DNA of 64,000 nt from Enterobacter cloacae (GTDB lineage: Bacteria; Pseudomonadota; Gammaproteobacteria; Enterobacterales; Enterobacteriaceae). The stretch spans positions 3,224,001 through 3,288,000 of the forward strand of contig AP022133.1 of NCBI GenBank assembly GCA_014169315.1. Reading direction: 5' to 3'. The position numbers and the translations under genes were made by a program. Of the stretch, positions 32,650 through 45,344 are shown piece after piece; within the stretch, counting starts at the first letter, position 1, and each line of letters starts with the position of its first letter. The notes below the pieces were generated by a model. The model did not search any database, was not told the DNA's origin, and worked only from the letters and a program-made list of their open reading frames with translations.

Positions 32650-34377
32650 ATGATTTCAGGCATTTTAGCATCCCCGGGTATCGCTTTCGGCAAAGCACTG
32701 CTGCTGAAAGAAGACGAAATCGTCATTGACCGGAAAAAAATTTCTGCCGACAAGGTTGATCAGGAAGTTGAACGTTTTCTGAGCGGTCGTGCCAAGGCAT
32801 CTTCGCAACTGGAAGCGATCAAAACTAAAGCTGGCGAAACTTTCGGTGAAGAAAAAGAAGCCATCTTCGAAGGGCACATCATGCTGCTTGAAGATGAGGA
32901 GCTGGAGCAGGAAATCATAGCCCTGATTAAAGATAAGGGCATGACTGCCGATGCGGCGGCTCATGAAGTTATCGAAGGTCAGGCGACTGCCCTGGAAGAA
33001 CTGGATGACGAATACCTGAAAGAACGTGCGGCTGACGTACGTGACATCGGTAAGCGCCTGCTGCGCAACATCCTGGGTCTGGCCATTATCGACCTGAGCG
33101 CGATTCAGGACGAAGTTATCCTGGTTGCCGCTGACCTGACCCCGTCTGAAACCGCACAGCTGAACCTGAAAAAGGTGCTGGGTTTCATCACTGATGCAGG
33201 TGGCCGTACTTCCCACACCTCAATCATGGCGCGTTCTCTGGAACTGCCTGCCATCGTGGGTACCGGTAGCGTCACCGCTCAGGTGAAAAACGACGACTAT
33301 CTGATTCTGGATGCCGTAAACAACGTGGTTTACGTCAACCCCACTAACGAAGAGATCGAGCAGCTGCGCGCCGTTCAGGAGCAAGTTGCTACCGAGAAAG
33401 CGGAACTCGCTAAACTGAAAGACCTGCCGGCAATCACGCTGGACGGCCATCAGGTAGAAGTGTGCGCGAACATCGGTACCGTACGTGACGTTGATGGCGC
33501 TGAGCGCAACGGTGCGGAAGGTGTTGGTCTGTATCGTACTGAATTCCTGTTCATGGACCGTGACGCGCTGCCAACTGAAGAAGAACAGTTTGCTGCGTAC
33601 AAGGCTGTTGCTGAAGCCTGTGGCTCTCAGGCGGTTATCGTCCGTACTATGGACATCGGTGGCGACAAAGAGCTGCCGTACATGAACTTCCCGAAAGAAG
33701 AAAACCCGTTCCTGGGCTGGCGTGCAGTGCGTATCGCCATGGATCGTAAAGAGATCCTGCGTGACCAGGTTCGCGCTATCCTGCGTGCTTCCGCTTTCGG
33801 TAAACTGCGCATCATGTTCCCGATGATCATCTCTGTTGAAGAAGTGCGTGCACTGAAGAAAGAGATCGAAATCTACAAGCAGGAACTGCGTGACGAAGGT
33901 AAAGCATTTGATGAAGCAATCGAGGTAGGCGTGATGGTGGAAACACCAGCTGCGGCGACCATTGCGCGTCATTTAGCCAAAGAAGTTGATTTCTTTAGTA
34001 TCGGTACCAATGATTTAACGCAGTACACCCTGGCAGTTGACCGTGGTAATGATATGATTTCACATCTCTACCAGCCAATGTCACCGTCCGTACTGACGCT
34101 TATTAAGCAAGTTATTGATGCTTCTCATGCAGAAGGTAAATGGACTGGCATGTGTGGTGAGCTTGCAGGCGACGAACGTGCTACACTTCTGTTGCTGGGT
34201 ATGGGTCTGGACGAATTCTCTATGAGCGCCATTTCCATCCCACGCATTAAGAAGATTATCCGTAACACGAACTTCGAAGATGCGAAGGTGTTAGCAGAGC
34301 AGGCTCTTGCTCAACCGACAACGGACGAGTTAATGACGCTGGTTAACAAGTTCATTGAAGAAAAAACAATCTGCTAA
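32650..34377 (+). CDS. ptsI: PtsI, PTS enzyme I
   Basis: 575-aa phosphoenolpyruvate-protein phosphotransferase, same length as E. coli. Active-site H189 lies in [16 protein letters not shown]. The C-terminal PEP-binding barrel carries the [19 protein letters not shown] and C502-type GMCGELAGD motifs. It phosphorylates HPr from PEP. Its glutamate/lysine-rich codon use is typical of a highly expressed gene. Confidence 0.98.
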   Translation: MISGILASPGIAFGKALLLKEDEIVIDRKKISADKVDQEVERFLSGRAKASSQLEAIKTKAGETFGEEKEAIFEGHIMLLEDEELEQEIIALIKDKGMTADAAAHEVIEGQATALEELDDEYLKERAADVRDIGKRLLRNILGLAIIDLSAIQDEVILVAADLTPSETAQLNLKKVLGFITDAGGRTSHTSIMARSLELPAIVGTGSVTAQVKNDDYLILDAVNNVVYVNPTNEEIEQLRAVQEQVATEKAELAKLKDLPAITLDGHQVEVCANIGTVRDVDGAERNGAEGVGLYRTEFLFMDRDALPTEEEQFAAYKAVAEACGSQAVIVRTMDIGGDKELPYMNFPKEENPFLGWRAVRIAMDRKEILRDQVRAILRASAFGKLRIMFPMIISVEEVRALKKEIEIYKQELRDEGKAFDEAIEVGVMVETPAAATIARHLAKEVDFFSIGTNDLTQYTLAVDRGNDMISHLYQPMSPSVLTLIKQVIDASHAEGKWTGMCGELAGDERATLLLLGMGLDEFSMSAISIPRIKKIIRNTNFEDAKVLAEQALAQPTTDELMTLVNKFIEEKTIC

Positions 34378-34417
34378 TCCACGAGATGCGGCCCAATTTA
34401 CTGCTTAGGAGAAGATC

Positions 34418-34927
34418 ATGGGTTTGTTCGATAAACTGAAATCTCTGGTTTCTGATGATAAGAAAGACTCCGGAACTATTGAGATTGTTGCTCCGCTCTC
34501 CGGCGAGATCGTCAACATCGAAGACGTGCCGGATGTAGTGTTTGCTGAGAAAATCGTTGGTGATGGCATTGCTATCAAACCAACTGGCAACAAAATGGTT
34601 GCTCCAGTTGACGGCACCATCGGTAAAATTTTTGAAACCAACCATGCGTTCTCTATCGAATCTGATAGCGGTATTGAACTGTTCGTTCACTTCGGTATCG
34701 ACACTGTTGAACTGAAAGGCGAAGGCTTCAAACGTATCGCGGAAGAAGGCCAGCGTGTGAAAGTTGGCGACCCGGTGATTGAATTTGATCTGCCACTGCT
34801 GGAAGAAAAAGCCAAGTCTACCCTGACTCCGGTTGTTATCTCCAACATGGACGAAATCAAAGAACTGATCAAACTGTCTGGCAGCGTCACCGTGGGTGAA
34901 ACCCCGGTTATCCGCATCAAGAAGTAA
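34418..34927 (+). CDS. crr: Crr, glucose-specific EIIA
   Basis: 169-aa EIIA-Glc. Phosphorylated histidine H91 is in [10 protein letters not shown] and its partner H76 in TNHAFSIES. It phosphorylates EIIBC-Glc and, unphosphorylated, mediates inducer exclusion; phosphorylated it stimulates adenylate cyclase. Last gene of the pts operon, 40 bases after ptsI, ending in a strong terminator. Confidence 0.98.
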   Translation: MGLFDKLKSLVSDDKKDSGTIEIVAPLSGEIVNIEDVPDVVFAEKIVGDGIAIKPTGNKMVAPVDGTIGKIFETNHAFSIESDSGIELFVHFGIDTVELKGEGFKRIAEEGQRVKVGDPVIEFDLPLLEEKAKSTLTPVVISNMDEIKELIKLSGSVTVGETPVIRIKK

Positions 34928-34942
34928 TTCTTGCCGCACAGC

Positions 34943-34969
34943 AAAATGGCACCTTCGGGTGCCATTTTT
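34943..34969. terminator. Bidirectional terminator between crr and pdxK
   Basis: Stem AAAATGGCACC (34943-34953) and GGTGCCATTTT (34958-34968), loop TTCG, with A and T runs on both sides. Confidence 0.92.
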
Positions 34970-34971
34970 GT

Positions 34972-35808
34972 TTATGCGGGGAGGATAAGCTCGTCGTAGC
35001 CTTTTTCCTGCGTAAAGACCATCACGTCAGTTACACGGTCGCCCGCCCTGCGGATAGCATCGGCAACGGTTTTACCCTGCACAATCCCACTGACCAGCTC
35101 CGAACAGAACAGATCGCCCGTTCCTTTCAGATCCGTCTCTACACGTGGGTGCGCACTCACGGTCACACTCTCTTTGGTCACCAGCACCACATGAATGTTT
35201 TCCGGGTCACCGGCAACCGGTGCGCTGGTGATAGCCACCCATTTCAGCGTATCAGACAAAAGCCCCTGTGCCGCTGCAATAGCGCTTTCAGGCGAACGAC
35301 ACGGCTTGCCGCTTAGCACTTCCAGTTCAAATACGTTTGGCGTAATGCCCTGCGCCAGCGGCAGCAGATGCTCGCAGTAAGCTTCCGGAATACCGGGCTT
35401 CACGTACATCCCGCTGTCAACATCACCGATGACCGGGTCGACCAGCACCAGCAGATCGGGGTGCTGCACCCTGATGGCCTTCAGCCAGTGGGCCAGAAGC
35501 TGGATCTGGCTGGCGCTGCCCATATAACCGGTGGTCACCGCCTTCAGCTCGCGTAAAATCTCGCGCTCTTCCAGCGCCTTCAGATAACCACTAAACCACT
35601 CATCGGGGATCACACCACCGTAGAAGGTATCGTAATGAGGCGTATTGCTGAACAGGACCGTTGGTACCGCCGTAACGTTCAGCTGGTGCGTTCTGATATT
35701 GGGCACAGCAATGCTGTTACCCACGCTGCCATACACCACCTGTGACTGCACCGCGACAATATCGGTTTGCTGCGCCCGGGTTTTGTCCCGGAATAAAATC
35801 ATCTCCAT
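34972..35808 (-). CDS. pdxK: PdxK, pyridoxine/pyridoxal/pyridoxamine kinase
   Basis: Ribokinase-family B6 vitamer kinase, 278 aa (E. coli 283). N-terminal substrate segment [20 protein letters not shown]/anion-hole motif [14 protein letters not shown] with the catalytic Asp of the GTGD motif. It makes PLP precursors from salvaged vitamers. Its start is 5 bases after the cysM stop on the same strand, so it reads as the last gene of the cys run. In E. coli yfeK and yfeS lie between them. C-terminus is a few residues shorter than in E. coli. Confidence 0.95.
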   Translation of the reverse strand: MEMILFRDKTRAQQTDIVAVQSQVVYGSVGNSIAVPNIRTHQLNVTAVPTVLFSNTPHYDTFYGGVIPDEWFSGYLKALEEREILRELKAVTTGYMGSASQIQLLAHWLKAIRVQHPDLLVLVDPVIGDVDSGMYVKPGIPEAYCEHLLPLAQGITPNVFELEVLSGKPCRSPESAIAAAQGLLSDTLKWVAITSAPVAGDPENIHVVLVTKESVTVSAHPRVETDLKGTGDLFCSELVSGIVQGKTVADAIRRAGDRVTDVMVFTQEKGYDELILPA

Positions 35809-35813
35809 GACGC

Positions 35814-36725
35814 TTAAATCCCCGCCCCCTGCGAATAACTCTCTTCACCAAAGACGCCAGTAGAAAGATAACGATCGCCGCGATCGCAGATAATCGCCAC
35901 CACCACCGCCCCCGGATGAGCCTGGGCTACCCGGATAGCCCCCGCCACCGCGCCACCTGAACTGACGCCGCAGAAGATACCTTCGCGCACGGCCAGTTCT
36001 CGCATGGTATTCTCCGCCTCGCGCTGGTGAATATCCAGCACCTGGTCCACAAGCCGGGCATTAAAAATGCCGGGCATATATTCCGCAGGCCAGCGACGGA
36101 TACCGGGGATACTGCTCCCCTCTTCCGGTTGCAGGCCAACAATGGTTACCGCTTTTTCCTGCTCGCGCAGAAAACGTGACACGCCGGTAATGGTTCCCGT
36201 GGTTCCCATGCTGGAAACAAAATGGGTGATGCGCCCGCCAGTCTGCTGCCAGATTTCCGGGCCGGTGGTGGTATAGTGCGCATACGGGTTATCCGGGTTG
36301 TTGAATTGATCGAGCAGTTTACCTTCGCCACGCTCAGCCATCTCCAGCGCTAAGTCGCGCGCCCCTTCCATCCCCTGCTCTTTGGTCACCAGAATCAGCT
36401 CCGCACCGTAAGCGCGCATCGCGGCCCGACGCTCCTGGCTCATGTTGTCCGGCATCAGTAGCTTCATACGGTAGCCTTTCAGGGCGGCAATCATTGCCAG
36501 CGCAATACCGGTATTGCCACTGGTGGCTTCAATCAGCACATCGCCGGGCTTAATCTCACCACGTTTTTCTGCCTGGACAATCATGGACAACGCCGCCCTG
36601 TCCTTCACCGACCCCGCAGGGTTATTGCCTTCGAGCTTCACCCAGATTTCGCTGCCGTTGTCCGGCCCCATGCGCTGCAGTTTGACCAGAGGGGTATTAC
36701 CAATGGTATGTTCGAGTGTATTCAC
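35814..36725 (-). CDS. cysM: CysM, cysteine synthase B
   Basis: PLP-dependent O-acetylserine sulfhydrylase B, 303 aa as in E. coli. PLP lysine K41 ([12 protein letters not shown]), TSGNTGIAL loop, and the [11 protein letters not shown] phosphate loop. It accepts thiosulfate as well as sulfide, giving S-sulfocysteine, which fits its place in the thiosulfate/sulfate uptake operon. Separated from cysA by a 118-base gap holding a pair of REP-like palindromes, and followed 5 bases later by pdxK. Confidence 0.97.
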   Translation of the reverse strand: MNTLEHTIGNTPLVKLQRMGPDNGSEIWVKLEGNNPAGSVKDRAALSMIVQAEKRGEIKPGDVLIEATSGNTGIALAMIAALKGYRMKLLMPDNMSQERRAAMRAYGAELILVTKEQGMEGARDLALEMAERGEGKLLDQFNNPDNPYAHYTTTGPEIWQQTGGRITHFVSSMGTTGTITGVSRFLREQEKAVTIVGLQPEEGSSIPGIRRWPAEYMPGIFNARLVDQVLDIHQREAENTMRELAVREGIFCGVSSGGAVAGAIRVAQAHPGAVVVAIICDRGDRYLSTGVFGEESYSQGAGI

Positions 36726-36745
36726 GATTTTTACTCAATAAAAAA

Positions 36746-36822
36746 GCCGGGTGACGCGCAGCGATCCCGGCCTACAAGACACTGTAATAACTGTAGGCCC
36801 GGTAAGCGCAGCGTCACCGGGC
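36746..36822. repeat. REP-type repeat pair (BIME-like) between cysA and cysM
   Basis: Two head-to-head palindromic units, GCCGGGTGACGCGCAGCG... and its inverted relative ending GCGCAGCGTCACCGGGC, separated by ACAAGACACTGTAATAACTG. Typical enterobacterial REP layout. In the cys transcript it would form a strong stem that can protect upstream mRNA. Confidence 0.8.
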
Positions 36823-36843
36823 GATAAACTACGCAATAACCTA

Positions 36844-37938
36844 TCAGGCTGACTCTGCCAGAGCAATATCCTCACGCGTCTCGATACGCTCATTGCCGTG
36901 GTAAATACGGGCGTGCTGCAGGCCAACAAACAGGCGCTCACCGCGGTACGGGGCCTCTTCGTCGCGCATAACCACGGTCAGCGGCTCGGTATACCAGCCC
37001 AGCGGTTGTACCACCAATTGGGTGTAGTGACCTTTAGGGCTAGCTTCCAGCACCTGAACCGGCAACGGTGAATCCAGGCTGGTGCGACGGCTGACGTCCA
37101 CTTCCCACGGACGCAGGAACAGATCGACAGCCCCCTGGTGCGCGGAGGTGTAGCCCAGCGGCCAGCGGTGCGCGCCCACGTGGAATTGTCCACCGCGAAT
37201 GGTGCCCTGCAGACGGTTCACTTCCCCCATAAACTCCAGTACAAAGCGGGTCGCCGGTTCGCGCCAGAGCTGTTCTGGCTCATCAACCTGCTCAATATTT
37301 CCCTGGCTCATCACCACCACGCGGTCAGCGACTTCCATTGCCTCTTCCTGATCGTGGGTTACGAAAACGCTGGTGAACTGCAGTTCTTCATGGAGCTGAC
37401 GCAGCCAGCGGCGCAGCTCTTTACGCACCTGCGCATCCAGCGCGCCAAACGGCTCATCCAGCAGCAGGATTTGCGGCTCAACGGCCAGGGCACGCGCCAG
37501 CGCAACGCGCTGCTTCTGCCCGCCGGAAAGCTGCGCCGGGAAGCGGTCAGCCAGGTGAGCAAGCTGCACCATCTCCAGCAGTTTGGTCACCTTCGCTTTA
37601 ATAGTGGCAGTATCCGGACGCTCACGGCGCGGCAGCACGGTCAGGCCAAACGCGATGTTATCGAACACGGTCATATGGCGGAACAGTGCGTAATGCTGGA
37701 ACACAAAGCCCACCTTACGATCGCGGGCATGAAGACGACTGACGTCGGTACCGTGAAAACGGATGTGCCCGCTGGTCTGATGCTCAAGCCCGGCGATAAT
37801 ACGCAACAGCGTGGTTTTACCGGAGCCAGACGGCCCCAGCAGCGCCACCATTTGTCCGGAGGGGATATCCAGCGAGATATCATTCAGCACCTGGGTGCGA
37901 CCAAAAGACTTCTTAATATTGGCAATCTCAATGCTCAT
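36844..37938 (-). CDS. cysA: CysA, sulfate/thiosulfate ABC transporter ATPase
   Basis: ATP-binding subunit, 364 aa (E. coli 365). Walker [10 protein letters not shown], signature [16 protein letters not shown], Walker [14 protein letters not shown]-loop FVTHDQEEA are all present, followed by a C-terminal regulatory domain. It energises sulfate and thiosulfate import with CysT, CysW and CysP. The start overlaps the end of cysW by 11 bases. Confidence 0.98.
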   Translation of the reverse strand: MSIEIANIKKSFGRTQVLNDISLDIPSGQMVALLGPSGSGKTTLLRIIAGLEHQTSGHIRFHGTDVSRLHARDRKVGFVFQHYALFRHMTVFDNIAFGLTVLPRRERPDTATIKAKVTKLLEMVQLAHLADRFPAQLSGGQKQRVALARALAVEPQILLLDEPFGALDAQVRKELRRWLRQLHEELQFTSVFVTHDQEEAMEVADRVVVMSQGNIEQVDEPEQLWREPATRFVLEFMGEVNRLQGTIRGGQFHVGAHRWPLGYTSAHQGAVDLFLRPWEVDVSRRTSLDSPLPVQVLEASPKGHYTQLVVQPLGWYTEPLTVVMRDEEAPYRGERLFVGLQHARIYHGNERIETREDIALAESA

Positions 37939-38803
37939 GATTTCCCTCCTGGTGCTGACGTTTTTCCTGATTCTCTAAACGCCACTGCACCACACTCTTT
38001 AAAAACAGGGTCAAAATCGCCATCAGCGTCAGTAACGCAGCGGCAGTAAAGGAACCGACGGTGTTGTAGTCCTGTTCCAGTAATTCAATCTGTAACGGCA
38101 GCGACAACGTCTCGCCGCGAATCGAGCCAGAGACCACCGACACCGCGCCGAATTCACCAATCGCACGGGCGTTGGTCAAGACCACGCCGTAGAGCAGTGC
38201 CCAGCGAATGTTCGGCAGCGTCACGCGGCGGAACATCTGCCAGCCGGACGCCCCCAGCAGAACCGCCGCCTCGTCTTCGTTGCTACCCTGGCTTAACATC
38301 ACCGGCACCAGTTCGCGCACCACAAACGGACAGGTGACAAACACCGTCACCAGCACCATCCCCGGCCAGGCGAACATAATCTGCAGGTTGTGCTCATCCA
38401 GCCAGCCACCCAGCGGGCCGTTGGATCCGTAAAACAGCAGGTAAACCAGACCGGCAACCACCGGTGACACGGCAAACGGAATATCCAGCAGGGTCAACAA
38501 CAGCTGGCGGCCAGGGAAGTTAAAGCGCGTCACCAGCCAGGCCAGCAGCGTCCCGAACACCAGGTTGACCGGGACGGTAATCAGCGCAATCAGTACCGTC
38601 AGCCAGATGGCGTGCAGCATGTCCGGGTTGGCGAGATTTTCCAGCGCCGGCATCAGCCCTTTGCTGAACGCCTGAACAAAGATGTAAACCATTGGCACGA
38701 CAAGGATGAAGGCGGATACCAGCACGCCCGTACCAATCAGAACCCATTTTCCCCAGTTAATGCGGGGAGCGTCATAGCGCTTCAATTGAGTAACTTCCGC
38801 CAT
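37928..38803 (-). CDS. cysW: CysW, sulfate/thiosulfate ABC permease
   Basis: Membrane permease subunit, 291 aa as in E. coli. About six hydrophobic helices; the EAA-type loop is in [22 protein letters not shown]. It overlaps cysT by one base (TGATG) and cysA by 11 bases, implying translational coupling. Confidence 0.97.
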   Translation of the reverse strand: MAEVTQLKRYDAPRINWGKWVLIGTGVLVSAFILVVPMVYIFVQAFSKGLMPALENLANPDMLHAIWLTVLIALITVPVNLVFGTLLAWLVTRFNFPGRQLLLTLLDIPFAVSPVVAGLVYLLFYGSNGPLGGWLDEHNLQIMFAWPGMVLVTVFVTCPFVVRELVPVMLSQGSNEDEAAVLLGASGWQMFRRVTLPNIRWALLYGVVLTNARAIGEFGAVSVVSGSIRGETLSLPLQIELLEQDYNTVGSFTAAALLTLMAILTLFLKSVVQWRLENQEKRQHQEGNHEH

Positions 38804-39636
38804 CAGTGACCTACCACGCGTCGACCAAAGCGACTTTGCAGAGTGTTAATCGAGAACAACAGCAGCAGCGATGCAGCGAGGATCACCGAAGCGATGGCAC
38901 TCGCCGCCGGATAATCAAACTCCTGCAAACGCACAAAAATCATCAGCGAGGTCACTTCTGTTTTCCACGCGATATTCCCGGCGATAAAGATAATTGCGCC
39001 GAACTCACCGAGGCTACGGGTAAACGACAGCGCCACGCCCGCCAGCAGTGCCGGAGACAGTTCCGGCAGCACGACCTTGCGGAAGCTCTGCCAGCGCGTG
39101 GCACCCAGCGTTTCCGCGGCTTCTTCATATTCCGGGCCTAACTCTTCCAGCACCGGTTGTACGGTACGAACCACAAACGGGATGCTGGTAAAGGCCATCG
39201 CCACCGCGATACCGAGCCAGGTATAAGTCACTTTGATATCAAACTTCGCCAGCCACTCGCCGTAAAACCCGTTCACGGAGAAGAGCGAGGCCAGCGTTAA
39301 ACCGGCGACGGCAGTGGGCAGAGCAAACGGCAGATCCATTAACGCGTCGAGCAGCGTACGGCCAGGGAAGCGATAGCGGGTTAAGATCCACGCCATCAGC
39401 AGGCCGAACACACCGTTGAAAACCGAGGCCACAAACGCCGACAGTAGCGTCACTTTATAGGCCGCCACCACCTGTGGGTTGGTAACGACTTCCCAGTACT
39501 GCGACCAGCTCATCTGCGCGAGCTGCATCACCAGCGCACTGAGCGGTAACAGCAAAATCAGGCAGACAAACAGCAGGCTGGTTCCGAGGCTTAAGGTAAA
39601 GCCCGGCAGCACGCGTCGTGTGGATACTGCAAACAT
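38803..39636 (-). CDS. cysT: CysT (CysU), sulfate/thiosulfate ABC permease
   Basis: Membrane permease subunit, 277 aa as in E. coli. The EAA loop is in YEEAAETLGATRWQSFRKVVLP. It pairs with CysW to form the channel. Its ATG overlaps the cysP stop by one base (TAATG). Confidence 0.97.
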   Translation of the reverse strand: MFAVSTRRVLPGFTLSLGTSLLFVCLILLLPLSALVMQLAQMSWSQYWEVVTNPQVVAAYKVTLLSAFVASVFNGVFGLLMAWILTRYRFPGRTLLDALMDLPFALPTAVAGLTLASLFSVNGFYGEWLAKFDIKVTYTWLGIAVAMAFTSIPFVVRTVQPVLEELGPEYEEAAETLGATRWQSFRKVVLPELSPALLAGVALSFTRSLGEFGAIIFIAGNIAWKTEVTSLMIFVRLQEFDYPAASAIASVILAASLLLLFSINTLQSRFGRRVVGH

Positions 39637-40649
39637 TACTTACGCCCCGCCGCCAGCAATTTGTCTAACTCGCCGCCGCTGGCAAAATGCGTTTTCATCA
39701 CATCAGGCCAGGAGCCGAAATGGTCTTCCACGCGAAACAGCCCGGTCGGCGGGAATTTATCTTTCAGTTTGTTCATGGCGTCCGGGTTGTTCACGCGGTA
39801 GTAGTAATCAGTGATCACGGTCTGCGCCTGCGGGCTGTACAGATAGTTGAGGTAGGCTTTCGCCGCCTTCTCTGTACCGTTGGCCTGGACATTTTTATCT
39901 ACCCATGCCACCGGGAACTCGGCCAGAATGTTGGTTTTCGGGATCACAACCTCAAAGCCCTGCGCTTCATACTGTTTGCGGATGTTATTCACTTCCGATT
40001 CAAAGCTAATCAGCACATCGCCCAGACCCCGTTCTGCGAAAGTCGTCGTCGCACCGCGACCACCGGTATCAAACACTTCGACGTTTTTCAGGAACTGAGT
40101 CATAAACTGTTCAGTTTTCGCTTTGTCGTTACCGTCAGCTTTGTCTGCCGCGCCCCACGCAGCTAAATAGGTATAGCGCGCGTTACCGGAGGTTTTCGGG
40201 TTCGGGAAAATCAGCTTCACGTCAGAACGCACGAGGTCGTTCCAGTCGTGAATATTTTTCGGGTTGCCCTTACGTACCAGGAAGCCCATCGTGGAGTAGA
40301 ACGGCGAACTGTTGTTCGGCAGACGGCTCTGCCAGTCAGCAGGGAGCAGCTTGCCTTTGTCGTGCAGGATCTGCACATCGGTTACCTGGTTATAGGTCAC
40401 CACATCCGCCTTCAGCCCCTGAAGGATTGCCAGCGCTTGCTTAGACGACCCGGCGTGAGACTGTTTGATGGTCAGCGTGTCGCCATTGTTCTCTTTTGCC
40501 CACTGCTGTTCAAACGGCGGGTTGAGGGCGGCAAACAGCTCGCGGGATACATCATAGGAACTGTTCAGCAGCTCAGTTGCCTGCGCCTGTGCTACCAGCA
40601 GTAAACCCGCCAGCGCCAGAGATCCTTTTTTCAGTACAGTAACGGCCAT
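39636..40649 (-). CDS. cysP: CysP, thiosulfate-binding periplasmic protein
   Basis: Solute-binding protein, 337 aa (E. coli 338). Signal peptide [24 protein letters not shown]. The family motifs [20 protein letters not shown] and [16 protein letters not shown] ([12 protein letters not shown]) bind the oxyanion. First gene of the cysPTWAM run and delivers thiosulfate/sulfate to CysTWA. A perfect dyad lies in its upstream region; CysB activation is expected from E. coli. Confidence 0.97.
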   Translation of the reverse strand: MAVTVLKKGSLALAGLLLVAQAQATELLNSSYDVSRELFAALNPPFEQQWAKENNGDTLTIKQSHAGSSKQALAILQGLKADVVTYNQVTDVQILHDKGKLLPADWQSRLPNNSSPFYSTMGFLVRKGNPKNIHDWNDLVRSDVKLIFPNPKTSGNARYTYLAAWGAADKADGNDKAKTEQFMTQFLKNVEVFDTGGRGATTTFAERGLGDVLISFESEVNNIRKQYEAQGFEVVIPKTNILAEFPVAWVDKNVQANGTEKAAKAYLNYLYSPQAQTVITDYYYRVNNPDAMNKLKDKFPPTGLFRVEDHFGSWPDVMKTHFASGGELDKLLAAGRK

Positions 40650-40669
40650 TGCGCACCCTTATAAATGTG

Positions 40670-40688
40670 ATGACTATCTTATAGTCAT
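40670..40688. promoter_or_regulatory. Perfect inverted repeat upstream of cysP
   Basis: ATGACTAT-CTT-ATAGTCAT, 21-39 bases upstream of the cysP start. It may be an RNA hairpin in the leader or a binding site in the promoter; it does not match a CysB site in a way I can defend. Confidence 0.45.
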
Positions 40689-40790
40689 AATATTTATAAC
40701 GAGGACGAAAGGAGTAACGGTTTTATATACCGTTTGGTGATTTAGAAGCAGAAAAGAGAATAAGGGTGCGGCCTGTTGCCCGCACCCCAA

Positions 40791-40811
40791 CCCTCTCCCA
40801 CCGGGAGAGGG
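40791..40811. repeat. CCCTCTCC-type intergenic hairpin, copy 2
   Basis: Arms CCCTCTCCC (40791-40799) and GGGAGAGGG (40803-40811), loop ACC, downstream of yfeX. Second hairpin GGTGCGG...CCGCACC-like lies beside it (40766-40786). Related to copies at 5313 and 45308. Confidence 0.6.
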
Positions 40812-40821
40812 AGAAAGGCAA

Positions 40822-41721
40822 TTACAGCGTCAGCAGACGCTCAACGGACGGAGCGAAGTAGTAACCACCGGTCACCGGTTTGGTGAAGCGCAGCATCGCA
40901 TCACGCTTGCCGTCGGTATCACCGAACATGCTCAGCAGCTGTTGTTCAATGTTATACAGACGCGCGCAGTAGGCGCAGAAATAGAGGCCATGAGTACCGC
41001 TTGCCGTGCCATACGGCAGGCTCTGGCGGACAATCTTCAGCCCTTTGCCGTTTTCCTTGAGGTCAACGCGGGTCAGGTGAGAGGTTGCCGGACGCTCGTC
41101 GCCGTCGATCTCTTCGTTGGCTTCTTTGGTTCGGCCGATCATCATCTCCTGGTCGTGCACGCTCATGCGGCTAAGCTGATTGAGGTTGTGCTCCCAGCGC
41201 TGGACGAACACGTAGCTGCCGCCCGCATCCACACCGTCTTTAATAACCGCCACTTCACGGCGTGTCTCAATACCTGCCGGGTTTTCAGTCCCGTCGACGA
41301 AACCGCTCAGATCGCGCTCTTCTACCCAACGGAAGCCGTGGACCTCTTCCTGCACCTCAATGCTGTCGCCAAAGGCTGAAACCGCCGCCTGAGCAACAGA
41401 GAAGTTCACGTCATGACGCAAAGAGAGAATATGGATCAGCACGTCGTACTGGGTTGCCGGAGCCAGACCTTTCCCGTAAGGGATAAAATCTTTCAGCTCT
41501 TCCGCCCCTTCACCACCGCTCAGCTGGTGCCAGACAGTATTGCCAAAGGCAACAACGGCCCCCAGTTGGGCGTCAGGGAATTTGGCCTGGAAGGAAGCCA
41601 GTTTATCAATAAACACTTTACTGGCCGCACGCAGGGCATCCACGTCCCCTTTGACATTGGCTTCAATCCAAATCGCCGCGCGGCAATGTTCTGGCAAAAT
41701 GCCACTCTGAACCTGAGACAT
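40822..41721 (-). CDS. yfeX: YfeX, DyP-type heme peroxidase
   Basis: Cytoplasmic dye-decolorizing-type peroxidase, 299 aa as in E. coli YfeX. Catalytic aspartate D143 lies in [12 protein letters not shown], and the proximal heme histidine in [12 protein letters not shown] (H215 in E. coli numbering). E. coli YfeX acts on porphyrinogens; a deferrochelatase role was proposed but disputed. The start chosen ([13 protein letters not shown]) has an AGGAGGAG site and matches E. coli. No encapsulin gene is nearby. In E. coli the ucpA-mur genes lie between cysP and yfeX; here they are adjacent. Confidence 0.96.
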   Translation of the reverse strand: MSQVQSGILPEHCRAAIWIEANVKGDVDALRAASKVFIDKLASFQAKFPDAQLGAVVAFGNTVWHQLSGGEGAEELKDFIPYGKGLAPATQYDVLIHILSLRHDVNFSVAQAAVSAFGDSIEVQEEVHGFRWVEERDLSGFVDGTENPAGIETRREVAVIKDGVDAGGSYVFVQRWEHNLNQLSRMSVHDQEMMIGRTKEANEEIDGDERPATSHLTRVDLKENGKGLKIVRQSLPYGTASGTHGLYFCAYCARLYNIEQQLLSMFGDTDGKRDAMLRFTKPVTGGYYFAPSVERLLTL

Positions 41722-41813
41722 CGCTCCTCCTGAAATAAAGATGCCACGACAACGTGGCATTGATGGCGGTCATTATACCCTGATTTCAACAAGGCGGCTT
41801 GCTCAGGCGCAAA

Positions 41814-42389
41814 TTACTGCTTCCAGATAATTTTACTGATTTTCCAGTTCTTCAGCGTATCGTCAGACGGCATCAACCCTTCCGGGCCGCTCCAGGTTCC
41901 GGTGAAAAGGTAGCTGATATGCTGACTACCTTCGGCCTTACATTCCACCGCAACCTTGTTGTCAGAAGGGGCACTGGTGCAGTTGCCGAAGGCCTGTTTA
42001 TAGAGATCGCTAAACGGTGTGCCCACTTTCACGCCGCCTGCCGTCGGGATATTTTCATCCAGTACCGCAATGCGGTTTACCATGCCTTTGTCACCGTTAA
42101 TCACCAGCGCCAGCTTGTCGCCCTTCATCGCTTCGAAATAGCGCACGATGTTGCCATTTTCGGTTTTCATGCCGCTTCGCAGACGGTAGTCGCTGCTCAG
42201 GGCATCCTGTATGGCGTCCTGATCCAGCGCCGTCGTGGCGGTAATTTTACCCACACCCTGCTCGGTCACTTCCATTGAAGAGCCAAACCAGTTCCACGGA
42301 TAAGCCGCCGACCAGTTGATCGACGAAAGCGTTGAACAGCCGGTTAATACCAGCGGAAGAGCGCATAAAAGTAAACGCAGCGATTTCAT
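41814..42389 (-). CDS. yfeY: YfeY, RpoE-regulated lipoprotein
   Basis: 191-aa lipoprotein matching E. coli YfeY (DUF1131), described there as a sigma-E-regulated outer-membrane lipoprotein of unknown function. The signal peptide and lipobox are MKSLRLLLCALPLVLTGC (Cys18 lipidated). The rest (SMEVTEQGVGKITATTAL, HISYLFTGTWSGPEGLMPSD) is typical. Leftward, between yfeZ and yfeX. Confidence 0.94.
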   Translation of the reverse strand: MKSLRLLLCALPLVLTGCSTLSSINWSAAYPWNWFGSSMEVTEQGVGKITATTALDQDAIQDALSSDYRLRSGMKTENGNIVRYFEAMKGDKLALVINGDKGMVNRIAVLDENIPTAGGVKVGTPFSDLYKQAFGNCTSAPSDNKVAVECKAEGSQHISYLFTGTWSGPEGLMPSDDTLKNWKISKIIWKQ

Positions 42390-42451
42390 TGAAACGTCCT
42401 TTCTTGTTAAATCAACGCTTGTTGGAGTACGGCATCGACAAAAAGTGCCGC

Positions 42452-42901
42452 TTAATCTGACTCTGGTGTAAAACAGGCGCGCAGACGCGGGTTAGTGAGT
42501 AGCCACATCAGCGCCACAATATCCGCCACCACCAGCGCAATACCCATTCCCGTGAGGGGCTCGCCGGACAGCCAGAGCACGGGCTGCCAGCACAGCAGCG
42601 CAATTTGCGCGAGAATAAGCAACCCACGCAGCGCCCCCCACAGACGGGGGATCATATGCCGTCGCCCGCTGCACAAAAATGCCAGTACCGCAGGCACACC
42701 CGGCAATAACCCCCACCAGAACGCATTGTGATCGGGATAGAAGAGCGTCAGTAATGTATCACCCTGCCCGCGCGACGCCCCCGCCATCACAAACAACACC
42801 CAGGTTCGTGCCTGCAACAGCAGCACGCACCAGAATAAAAAAGGCAGCCTGACACGCCCCTGCGCGTCATAGTCTGCCGGATGGATATCAGTATTCTTCA
42901 T
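42452..42901 (-). CDS. yfeZ: YfeZ, DUF2919 inner-membrane protein
   Basis: 149-aa membrane protein matching E. coli YfeZ (DUF2919). About four hydrophobic helices, starting with [21 protein letters not shown] in parts. Function unknown. Its start overlaps the end of ypeA by 14 bases, so ypeA-yfeZ are coupled. Confidence 0.92.
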   Translation of the reverse strand: MKNTDIHPADYDAQGRVRLPFLFWCVLLLQARTWVLFVMAGASRGQGDTLLTLFYPDHNAFWWGLLPGVPAVLAFLCSGRRHMIPRLWGALRGLLILAQIALLCWQPVLWLSGEPLTGMGIALVVADIVALMWLLTNPRLRACFTPESD

Positions 42902-43313
42902 CTTCGATCAAACGCTTGCCCAGGCTCAGCACGTCAGAATGCTCATAGCCCAGGCGTTCATACATGCCCAGCACCACATCGTTATCTTCCCGCACCATGA
43001 TCTGAATTTTCGGGCAACCACGGGCAATCAGTTTCTTTTCCAGACGATTGAGCAGCGCATTGGCGATACCGCGCCCCCGGTATTCCGGGTGGACACCCAG
43101 ATAATAGGCCGAGCCACGATGACCGTCATAACCACCCATCACGGTACCGACCACCTCACCGTTGACTTCCGCAACCAGGAACAGACTGACGTCGTGATTA
43201 ACCTTACGCTCGATGTCCATTTCCGGGTCGTTCCACGGACGCAGCAGATCGCAGCGCTCCCAAAGGGTGATCACCTCTTCGAAATCTTCCTGGCGAAAAA
43301 CGCGTATCTCCAT
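42888..43313 (-). CDS. ypeA: YpeA, GNAT acetyltransferase
   Basis: 141-aa GNAT-family N-acetyltransferase matching E. coli YpeA. The acetyl-CoA loop is [18 protein letters not shown] (R/Q-x-x-G-x-G/A motif). The [14 protein letters not shown] strand is conserved. Substrate not known with certainty; E. coli YpeA is reported among protein lysine acetyltransferases only tentatively. ATG 43313 matches E. coli. Confidence 0.92.
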   Translation of the reverse strand: MEIRVFRQEDFEEVITLWERCDLLRPWNDPEMDIERKVNHDVSLFLVAEVNGEVVGTVMGGYDGHRGSAYYLGVHPEYRGRGIANALLNRLEKKLIARGCPKIQIMVREDNDVVLGMYERLGYEHSDVLSLGKRLIEDEEY

Positions 43314-43526
43314 GGTATTAACCGCCTTTTCGGGTTTAAAAACAGTGATTATGACGCGAACGCCACGTTTATCCAATAATCGGGGAAAATCTCGCCAAAA
43401 TTTGGCATAATGTCACTTTGTCACGTATTGAAATGAAAAGTAAAACAATTCCCAGGTAAGGATTGTCGTAACGTTAATCGAGATACGATATAACACCAGG
43501 ATCCCAATTTTTTCAATTCAGGCCGC

Positions 43527-45301
<1,775 letters not shown>

Positions 45302-45307
45302 ACACAC

Positions 45308-45340
45308 GTTACCCCTCACCCCTTTTGGGAGAGGGGTAAC
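45308..45340. repeat. CCCTCTCC-type intergenic hairpin, copy 3
   Basis: GTTACCCCTC (45308-45317) pairs with GAGGGGTAAC (45331-45340), with a further CCC/GGG pairing inside. It fills the convergent hemF/maeB gap and may end both transcripts. Confidence 0.65.
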
Positions 45341-45344
45341 GAAG

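Noticed and set aside
37138..38049. 303-codon plus-strand ORF across cysA and cysW
   Set aside because: Antisense to two certain genes and crosses their boundary; no family resemblance.
40822..41721. Encapsulated peroxidase system around the DyP protein YfeX
   Set aside because: No encapsulin shell gene or C-terminal targeting extension is present; neighbours are the usual E. coli ones.
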